Assembly (NCBI GenBank): GCA_023416545.1
Contig: JAEZHO010000099.1
Location: 1-5,816 of the forward strand
Length of the DNA stretch: 5,816 nt
Source: Pseudomonadota bacterium
GTDB lineage: Bacteria > Pseudomonadota > Alphaproteobacteria > Rhizobiales > Rhizobiaceae
Direction of reading: 5' to 3'
Within the stretch, counting starts at the first letter, position 1. The number at the start of each line of letters is the position of its first letter. A model generated the notes under the pieces. The model searched no databases, had not been told where the DNA came from, and was given only the letters and a program-made list of their open reading frames with translations. This document shows positions 1 through 5,015 of this stretch, one piece after another. Position numbers and translations under genes: made by a program.

Positions 1-533
1 GCCGTGACGAAGTCGCGGTTTGCGGAGCCCGATACCGGCACGCTTGCCTTGAACGCCTCCTGCGCCCTGACCGTGCCGTTGCGGTCGTTGACGATCTTCA
101 CCGAGATCTCGACGGTCGCCATGTCGACGCCGCTGATGTCGACCTCGAAGGTGCGGATGTCGGTCACCACCTGATAGTCGATCGCAAGCCCCTGGCCCGG
201 CGTGCCGACGCCGCCCAGCCTGCCGCTGTTCTCGAAGGCTTCGACGAGCTTGGCCTGGACCATGCGCGGCAGGCGGTCACCCCATTGAGACTTGGCGAGA
301 TACTGTATCTCCGAGGGCGAGACGCGGACGATCACCTGGTCGCTGTCCAGCGAGCTCAGCGCGGTCGGCTGGGGTACGAGGATCTGGCGTCCGCGCGCTG
401 CCGGGCCGGTGCTGGCCGGCGTTATCGACAGCTCGAACGTGTCCTTGTCCGCCTTCGCGCCGCATCCGGCAAGGATGGCCACAAGCGGCAGTACGGCCCA
501 GTGCTTCCGCCTGAAAGAGTTCAACCGGGTCAT
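1..533 (-). CDS. ABC-type transport auxiliary lipoprotein (PqiC-like), partial, C-terminus beyond window
   Basis: Probable outer-membrane lipoprotein partner of the Mla/MCE lipid transporter encoded just upstream. The reading frame is open from an ATG at 533 to base 1 (177 codons visible), so the C-terminus is missing. The N-terminus is a lipoprotein signal: basic residues (RRK, 8-10), a hydrophobic stretch (about 12-22) and the lipobox LAGC with the lipidated Cys at 24. Gly at +2 fits export to the outer membrane. The mature part begins DTFELS (31-36) and contains LVPQP (52-56), SDQVIVR (64-70) and EIQYL...W.DRLP (75-89), followed by LVEAFENSG (96-104). This pattern is typical of the ABC_trans_aux family (PF03886), which includes PqiC. 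It starts 13 nt after the MCE gene stop, with an AGGAGG Shine-Dalgarno sequence 9 nt upstream. It is the last operon gene visible. Family assignment is firm; the specific lipid cargo is unknown. Confidence 0.9.
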   Translation of the reverse strand, partial: MTRLNSFRRKHWAVLPLVAILAGCGAKADKDTFELSITPASTGPAARGRQILVPQPTALSSLDSDQVIVRVSPSEIQYLAKSQWGDRLPRMVQAKLVEAFENSGRLGGVGTPGQGLAIDYQVVTDIRTFEVDISGVDMATVEISVKIVNDRNGTVRAQEAFKASVPVSGSANRDFVT

Positions 534-542
534 GCGAACTCC

Positions 543-549
543 CCTCCTA
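543..549 (-). promoter_or_regulatory. Shine-Dalgarno site of the lipoprotein gene, overlapping the MCE stop codon
   Basis: On the minus strand this reads TAGGAGG. The TAG at 549-547 ends the MCE gene, and AGGAGG (548-543) is a near-perfect ribosome binding site 9 nt before the lipoprotein ATG at 533. It fixes the start choice and suggests termination-reinitiation coupling between the two genes. Confidence 0.75.
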
Positions 550-1917
550 TCGACGCGTCCTGCCGTCATATTGCTTTACCGTTTCCCCGCCGAAGATGAG
601 CCGCTGAGGGTCCTCGTCGAAATTGGTGATCGTCTGGTTCAGGTTGAGCACCGTGCGGCGCGTGTCGTCCACGAGAACCTGGATGTCCCGCAGCCCGGTG
701 CTGGAAAACCGCTGGATGCTGTCGGCGATCGGTCCGACACGGGCGTTGATGTTGTCGGCAACCGTGCGGAAGGATGCGAGCGTCCGGCGCGCTTCGGCGA
801 AGAGCGATTCGGAATCGTCGCTGGTCAGCAGCCCGTCCACCTTGACGAGGATGCCGTCGACGCGGTTCGAGGCCTTGTTCAGCTTCTCCGCCATGTCGGT
901 GAAATCGCCGATCGCGCGGTCGATATCAGCGCGACGGGCGGCGACATTGTCGACGATGCCGCGGGCCGACGAGATCGCGGTGCGCGCGTCCTCGCTGGCG
1001 GCGGTGATGTTGTTGACGGCGGTGCCGATGTTCTGCGTGTTGATCGCGGTCAGAACCTCGTCGGCGCGCCTCAGCACCGATTGGGCCTCCGTGGCGGCGC
1101 GCTGGAAGTCCTGAGCACCGTCGCGGACGCTTTGGGCGATCTCGCCGAAGTTGTCGGAGGCGTCGGCTATGTTGCGGGTGGTCCGATCGGCATTGGAGAC
1201 GATCTGGTTGATTTTCTCGGCGTTGACGGCGCGAACCAGTTCCTCGGCTGCCTCGAGCGTGGAATCCAGCCGCACGGATACGCGATTGAAGGTGCCGGAA
1301 AGCGCCGACATGCTCTTCAGGAACTCGTCGATCGCGCCTGAATTGTCGCTGAGCGACGCCGTGAAGGTCTCGGCGTTCCGGATCGTCTGCGTCAGCGGTC
1401 CGCGCGCATCTGCGACGAAGCCCTGAATGTCGCCGATGGCGTCATTGGCGCGGTCGAGGATCTTGTCTGCGGTCGCCAGAAGGTTGGTCACGCTCGACTG
1501 GTCGGCGATGAGAACCGCCGGGCGGTCGGTCTCCAGCGCCTTCTGCAGGATGTTCTCCTCGCCCTTGTTGCCACCGGAAAGCTCGATATAGGCAGCGCCC
1601 GTCAGGCCCTGGACCTCGAGGACGGCCCGGGTCGAGGGGTAGACCGGTGCGTCGGCGCGCACTTCCGTCATTGCAAGCGAATATTCAGGGTCGTCCGTAT
1701 CGATCGTCAGGTTGCGGACCGTGCCGACGGGGATGCCGTTGAAGCGCACCGGAGAACCCACCGACAAGCCGTTCGCGGAGCCCGGAATGCGGATCGCCAG
1801 TTCCGCCATAGGTCCGCCGCGGCCTGACTGCGCCATCCAGTAGACAAACCCGAAGGCGGCAGCGATCACTAGGAGGGTGAAGAATCCGACAATCGCGTAA
1901 TTGGCTTTGGTTTCCAT
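547..1917 (-). CDS. mlaD: MCE-domain lipid-binding protein with long helical tail (MlaD-like)
   Basis: Periplasmic, inner-membrane-anchored substrate-binding component of the Mla-type lipid transporter, 456 aa. One N-terminal membrane helix (about residues 8-28) is followed by a single MCE domain (about 40-117), with the core V.FNGIPVGTV at 57-67 and GLTGAAYIEL at 104-113. Residues 140-435 form a long, Gly-poor, Ala/Asp/Asn-rich region with regular hydrophobic spacing, predicted to be helical coiled coil. E. coli MlaD (about 180 aa) has no such tail; long tails are known in Mce proteins and in PqiB/YebT-type proteins, where they build tunnels across the periplasm. The C-terminus carries FDEDPQRLIFGG (433-444), an ending I associate with rhizobial homologues. 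It starts 9 nt after the mlaF stop. The best Shine-Dalgarno candidates are poor (GAGG only 2 nt from the ATG, or AGAAG 12 nt away within the end of mlaF), so translation probably depends on coupling. Family is certain; the mlaD symbol is by position and domain, since the tail makes it unlike the E. coli protein. Confidence 0.93.
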   Translation of the reverse strand: METKANYAIVGFFTLLVIAAAFGFVYWMAQSGRGGPMAELAIRIPGSANGLSVGSPVRFNGIPVGTVRNLTIDTDDPEYSLAMTEVRADAPVYPSTRAVLEVQGLTGAAYIELSGGNKGEENILQKALETDRPAVLIADQSSVTNLLATADKILDRANDAIGDIQGFVADARGPLTQTIRNAETFTASLSDNSGAIDEFLKSMSALSGTFNRVSVRLDSTLEAAEELVRAVNAEKINQIVSNADRTTRNIADASDNFGEIAQSVRDGAQDFQRAATEAQSVLRRADEVLTAINTQNIGTAVNNITAASEDARTAISSARGIVDNVAARRADIDRAIGDFTDMAEKLNKASNRVDGILVKVDGLLTSDDSESLFAEARRTLASFRTVADNINARVGPIADSIQRFSSTGLRDIQVLVDDTRRTVLNLNQTITNFDEDPQRLIFGGETVKQYDGRTRR

Positions 1918-1926
1918 GACCTCGGA

Positions 1927-2751
1927 TCACTTCTCTTCTGGATGGGCGAGGGCCGGTTCCGGCCTCACGACCGAACGGGCACGCTTGCCGCGGAAGTAGG
2001 ACTGAACCCACGGATCGTCGAATGCGAACATGTCCTCCAGCGTCCCTTCTACCAATACGCGTTTCTTTCCCAGGACTGCAATACGGTCACACACGGAAAA
2101 AAGGCTGTCGAGGTCGTGAGTTACCATGTAGACCGTGAGGCCTAGCGTATCGCGCAGGCGGGCGATCAGCATGTCGAAATCGGCCGCCCCGATCGGGTCC
2201 AGACCGGATGTCGGCTCGTCGAGGAACATGAGCTCCGGATCGAGCGCCAGCGCCCGCGCCAGAGCCGCCCGCTTGATCATGCCGCCGGAGAGTTCTGAAG
2301 GGTACTTGTCCGCCGCATCGGGGGCGAGCCCCACCATCTCGATCTTCAGATAGGCGAGCTCGTCCATCAGCGCCTGGGGCAGGTCCAGATATTCGCGCAT
2401 CGGCAGCTGGATGTTTTCCTTCACCGTCAGCGACGAGAAGAGCGCCCCCTGCTGGAACAGCACGCCGACGCGGGTGTCGAGCGCCATCCGCTCCAGTTCC
2501 GTCGCGCGGTCGTAGTTCGTCCCGAGGATCTCGATCGTGCCCGAGCGGCGCGGAAGAAGGCGCAGAACCGTGCGCATCAGCACGGACTTGCCCGTTCCGG
2601 ACGCGCCGACGAAGCCGAGGATCTCGCCGCGATAGACGTCGAGATTGAGCTTGTCGAGGACGATGTTCGATCCGAAGCCGACGGTCACGTCGCGCACGGA
2701 AAGAACCACCTCCCGGTCCTTGGTCTCTGGTCGCCTCGCGTTCGTTTCCAT
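1927..2751 (-). CDS. mlaF: MlaF-like ABC transporter ATP-binding protein
   Basis: Cytoplasmic ATPase driving the MlaE permease, 274 aa. All ABC motifs are present: Walker A GASGTGKS (49-56), Q-loop in LFQQGALF (98-105), signature LSGGM (154-158), Walker B LMFLDEP (174-180) with Glu179 catalytic, D-loop SGLDP (182-186) and switch His212 in THD. The LSGGM and LFQQGALF forms are typical of the MlaF/Mkl/TGD3 lineage. I chose the ATG at 2751 (METNARR) because TAGGAG lies 10 nt upstream and the gap from mlaE is 13 nt. An in-frame ATG at 2805 would add 18 Ser/Pro/Arg-rich residues and overlap mlaE. The C-terminus (residues 248-274, WVQSYFRGKRARS then a Pro/Glu-rich end) lacks the DGP..F.YP-type ending of E. 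coli MlaF, which reaches across the dimer near MlaB; here the MlaB-like STAS domain is fused to the permease instead. Confidence 0.95.
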   Translation of the reverse strand: METNARRPETKDREVVLSVRDVTVGFGSNIVLDKLNLDVYRGEILGFVGASGTGKSVLMRTVLRLLPRRSGTIEILGTNYDRATELERMALDTRVGVLFQQGALFSSLTVKENIQLPMREYLDLPQALMDELAYLKIEMVGLAPDAADKYPSELSGGMIKRAALARALALDPELMFLDEPTSGLDPIGAADFDMLIARLRDTLGLTVYMVTHDLDSLFSVCDRIAVLGKKRVLVEGTLEDMFAFDDPWVQSYFRGKRARSVVRPEPALAHPEEK

Positions 2752-2761
2752 CACCCCGCCA

Positions 2762-2767
2762 CTCCTA
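2762..2767 (-). promoter_or_regulatory. Shine-Dalgarno site of mlaF, overlapping the mlaE stop codon
   Basis: On the minus strand this reads TAGGAG. The TAG at 2767-2765 ends the permease gene and AGGAG (2766-2762) lies 10 nt before the mlaF ATG at 2751. It supports the 2751 start over the upstream in-frame ATG at 2805 and has the same layout as the MCE/lipoprotein junction. Confidence 0.7.
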
Positions 2768-3928
2768 GAAATCGATCGAGGAGTAGAAGATGGCGAAGAA
2801 GGCATCCATCATGATGACCGCGAAGATCGCCTTCACGACCGACGTCGTCACATGCTGGCCGAGCGATTCGGCGCTGCCGCCGACCTTCATCCCCTCGACC
2901 GCGGCGACGATCCCGATCGCCAGCGCCATGAACGGCGCCTTGATCATGCCGGACGCGACGGTGCTCGGTTCGATCGCCTCGTGGAGGCGCGACAGGAAGG
3001 TATCGAAGGTTATCCCCGAATAGGTCAGGCAGACGACCGCCGCCCCGTAGAGCGCCGCGAAGTTCGCGATGATCGTCAGCAGCGGCAGGACGATGGTCAG
3101 CGCGACGAGGCGCGGGAAGATCAGCACGCCCACGGGATTGAGGCCGATCACGGTCAGGGCGTCGATCTCCTCGCGCATCCGCATCGAGCCGATTTCGGCC
3201 GTGATCGCGCTGCCGCTGCGGCCGGCAACCATGATGGCGGTCAGCAGCACGCCGACCTCGCGCAACTGCAGGATGCCGACGAGGTCGACCACGAAGATTT
3301 CTGCGCCGAAATACCGGAGCTGGAACGCACCCTGCTGGGCGATGATCGCGCCGATCAGGAAGGACATGAGGGCAATGATCGGAACGGCGCGGACGCCCAT
3401 CTTGTCCATCTGGCTGACCACGGACGCGGGAGAAATCCCCCCGCCCCGGCCGAATTTCATCTGCGCCCCGCGCACGGCCGATCCGAGGATGTACATCGCC
3501 GCGACCATGTCGCCGGCAAGCTCGGTGACCACCCGGCCCACCGGGGTGAACACCTTCTCGAACAGGGTCTGGTTCGATACCTGCGGCGGCGGAACCGGTG
3601 CCTTTTCCGGCAGGACGGCGATCAGTTCGTCGATGCCGCCGTGATCGCCCGAAAGCGTCACCTCGCGTCCCTGCTCGTGCTTGGCGCTGATCAGCCGGCG
3701 AATCAGCCAGGCGCCGGCCGTATCGATCGCCACGACGCCGGACACGTCGATGTCGACCTTGCCGCGGCCCTGTGCCTTCTCGAGCTTTTCGAGCGTGCCC
3801 AGAACTTCGGAAATGCCGTGGTTGCGCCAGTCGCCGCGAGCAACGAATCGCTCGCCATCGCCCCCGGGCATCGCTTCGGCCGCCATTTCGGCAACGCGGG
3901 TTTCGAGGGACTGGGACGGCACTGGCAT
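2765..3928 (-). CDS. mlaE: STAS-MlaE fusion lipid ABC transporter permease
   Basis: Inner-membrane permease of the Mla-type lipid transporter, 387 aa, first gene of the operon. E. coli MlaE is about 260 aa; the extra N-terminal part (about residues 25-110) is a STAS domain with the core VDIDVSGVVAIDTAGAWLI at 58-76. Its DTAG (69-72) places Thr70 where MlaB has its functionally important Thr52, so the domain stands in for a separate MlaB. The MlaE part starts at about 120 (LFEKVFTPVGR). It has an amphipathic entry helix near 135-155 and about five membrane segments (roughly 178-200, 212-235, 262-297, 330-348, 363-383). The cytoplasmic coupling loop AGRSGSAITAEIGSMR...EEIDAL (235-258) is the most conserved region of the family and the contact to MlaF. 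The ATG at 3928 has only weak Shine-Dalgarno candidates (GAAG 9 nt upstream), the former inside an inverted repeat. Met15 and Met20 are possible alternative starts but lack better sites. Confidence 0.95.
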   Translation of the reverse strand: MPVPSQSLETRVAEMAAEAMPGGDGERFVARGDWRNHGISEVLGTLEKLEKAQGRGKVDIDVSGVVAIDTAGAWLIRRLISAKHEQGREVTLSGDHGGIDELIAVLPEKAPVPPPQVSNQTLFEKVFTPVGRVVTELAGDMVAAMYILGSAVRGAQMKFGRGGGISPASVVSQMDKMGVRAVPIIALMSFLIGAIIAQQGAFQLRYFGAEIFVVDLVGILQLREVGVLLTAIMVAGRSGSAITAEIGSMRMREEIDALTVIGLNPVGVLIFPRLVALTIVLPLLTIIANFAALYGAAVVCLTYSGITFDTFLSRLHEAIEPSTVASGMIKAPFMALAIGIVAAVEGMKVGGSAESLGQHVTTSVVKAIFAVIMMDAFFAIFYSSIDF

Positions 3929-3937
3929 CTTTCGTCA

Positions 3938-3959
3938 CTTCGGCGCGGTAAAGCCGAAG
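3938..3959 (-). promoter_or_regulatory. Inverted repeat / hairpin in the mlaE leader
   Basis: CTTCGGC (3938-3944) and GCCGAAG (3953-3959) are perfect 7-base inverted arms around an 8-base spacer. In the lipid-transport mRNA they would form a hairpin ending 9 nt before the mlaE ATG, and the downstream arm contains GAAG, one of the few ribosome-binding-site candidates. It could tune translation, or at the DNA level be a binding site for a dimeric regulator. There is no U-tract, so a terminator is unlikely. The repeat is seen directly; the role is inferred. Confidence 0.35.
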
Positions 3960-3964
3960 ACAGG

Positions 3965-3994
3965 TTGATCGGGCGAGACGAGCGGCAATATAAC
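3965..3994 (+). promoter_or_regulatory. Candidate sigma-70-type promoter for the racemase gene
   Basis: TTGATC (3965-3970) and TATAAC (3989-3994) are separated by 18 nt. They match the -35 and -10 consensus at 4/6 and 5/6 positions. Transcription would start near 4001, giving a leader of about 34 nt before the ATG at 4035. This is the most AT-rich patch in an otherwise GC-rich window. It is a prediction from pattern only. Confidence 0.4.
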
Positions 3995-4015
3995 GTGGCC
4001 GTCTGGAAATACCAC
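3987..4015 (-). promoter_or_regulatory. Candidate promoter for the mla-type operon, overlapping the divergent promoter
   Basis: On the minus strand TATATT (3992-3987) is a 5/6 match to a -10 box, with a weak -35 candidate GTGGTA (4015-4010, 3/6) 17 nt upstream. Transcription would begin near 3980, leaving a leader of about 50 nt that includes the inverted repeat. Its -10 shares four bases with the -10 of the opposite promoter. The weak -35 box makes this tentative. Confidence 0.28.
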
Positions 4016-4034
4016 TTATGGGACGCTCAAAAGC

Positions 4035-5015
4035 ATGCGCCGTAACCTTGAGGCAACAATCGAAGCCTTTCCGATCGCAGGCCTGTTCACCATATCGCGC
4101 GGCTCGAAGGCGCAGGCCGAGGTGATCACCTGCACGGTCACGGCGGACGGCCGTTCCGGCCGCGGCGAATGCGTTCCCTACCGGCGCTACGGCGAAACCG
4201 TCGAGCAGGTCCTGGCCGATATCCTCGCCGTCCGGCAGGCGGTCGCGGACGGCGCCGACAGGGTCGAGATCCAGTCGCTGATGAGGCCCGGCGCGGCCCG
4301 CAACGCCGTCGATTGCGCGCTCTGGGACCTCGAGGCCAAGCTGAGCGGGATCACCGTCCCCGAGAGGCTCGGCCTGGTCGCAGAGCCGCTCACCACGGCC
4401 TTCACCCTGTCGCTTGGCGAGCCGGAGGCGATGGCCGCGGCGGCCGCCGCAAATGCCCATCGGCCGCTTCTCAAGGTCAAGCTCGGCACGGTCGACGACC
4501 GGTCGCGCATGCGCGCCGTGCGGGAAGCGGCGCCATCAAGCCGCATCATTGTCGATGCCAACGAGGGATGGACCGAGGAGAACCTGCCGGAGCATCTGCG
4601 GGTGGCGCGGGAGACGCGAATCGACCTGATCGAACAACCCCTGCCGGCCGGAGCCGATCGGATGCTGGCCGATATCGAAAGGCTCGTGCCGATCTGCGCC
4701 GACGAGAGCGTCCACGGGACGGAGGATCTTGCCGGGCTTCGGGCACGCTACGACGCGGTCAACATCAAGCTCGACAAGTCCGGCGGACTGACCGAAGCGC
4801 TGCGGATGAAGGCGGAGGCGAACCGGCTCGGTTTCCGGATCATGGTCGGCTGCATGGTCGGGACGTCGCTCGCCATGGCGCCGGCGGCTCTGCTCGCCCA
4901 GGACGTCGACTATGCCGACCTCGACGGCCCGCTGCTTCTCGCCCGCGACCGTGAGCCGGCCCTCACCTACGAGGGCTCGACGCTCTTTCCGCCGACCGGC
5001 GAAGTCTGGGGCTGA
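4035..5015 (+). CDS. dgcA: Enolase-superfamily epimerase: N-acetyl-D-Glu racemase DgcA / dipeptide epimerase group
   Basis: Cytoplasmic Mg-dependent racemase or epimerase of the muconate-lactonizing subgroup, 326 aa. An N-terminal capping domain (about 1-110; FPIAGLFTISRGSK at 12-25) precedes a TIM barrel. The catalytic set is complete: the Lys pair K147/K149 in LKVKLG, metal ligands D174 (VDANEGW), E200 (IEQP) and D223 (ADES), and the opposite base K245 (NIKLDKSGG). Each is displaced by exactly two residues from the positions I recall for E. coli L-Ala-D/L-Glu epimerase. A DxD (D295, D297) near the end fits the dipeptide-epimerase group. The N-terminal pattern resembles alphaproteobacterial proteins now called DgcA, which act with the acetyltransferase DgcN in D-glutamate catabolism, but no dgcN is visible here. 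So the alternatives are D-Glu catabolism or murein-peptide recycling. The Shine-Dalgarno sequence is weak; the start is chosen by family N-terminus. The gene diverges from the lipid transporter and its last 49 bp overlap the convergent MFS gene. Superfamily is certain; the substrate and symbol are less so. Confidence 0.9.
   Translation: MRRNLEATIEAFPIAGLFTISRGSKAQAEVITCTVTADGRSGRGECVPYRRYGETVEQVLADILAVRQAVADGADRVEIQSLMRPGAARNAVDCALWDLEAKLSGITVPERLGLVAEPLTTAFTLSLGEPEAMAAAAAANAHRPLLKVKLGTVDDRSRMRAVREAAPSSRIIVDANEGWTEENLPEHLRVARETRIDLIEQPLPAGADRMLADIERLVPICADESVHGTEDLAGLRARYDAVNIKLDKSGGLTEALRMKAEANRLGFRIMVGCMVGTSLAMAPAALLAQDVDYADLDGPLLLARDREPALTYEGSTLFPPTGEVWG

Noticed and set aside
292..1341. 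Plus-strand 349-codon open frame antisense to the MCE and lipoprotein genes
   Set aside because: No family features, and the minus strand has a clear MCE protein and lipoprotein. The Gly/Asp/Val-rich repeats are the mirror of the helical tail codons.
2752..2805. Upstream ATG at 2805 as the mlaF start
   Set aside because: It would add 18 residues unlike the family and overlap mlaE by 41 bp, and the ATG at 2751 has a properly spaced TAGGAG.
3938..3959. Inverted repeat as a transcription terminator
   Set aside because: Neither strand has a T-run after the second arm, the stem is only 7 bp, and it sits in a leader rather than after a gene.
2645..4045. Plus-strand 466-codon open frame antisense to mlaF and mlaE
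   Set aside because: His/Asp/Arg-rich composition with no domain, opposite to two clear genes; it is a GC-driven shadow.
2751..4460. Minus-strand 569-codon open frame crossing mlaE, the intergenic gap and the start of the racemase gene
   Set aside because: It is out of frame with mlaE and antisense to the racemase. The product is Arg/Gly/Asp-rich without recognisable domains, while the overlapping frames encode well-conserved proteins. Long empty frames are common in such GC-rich DNA.
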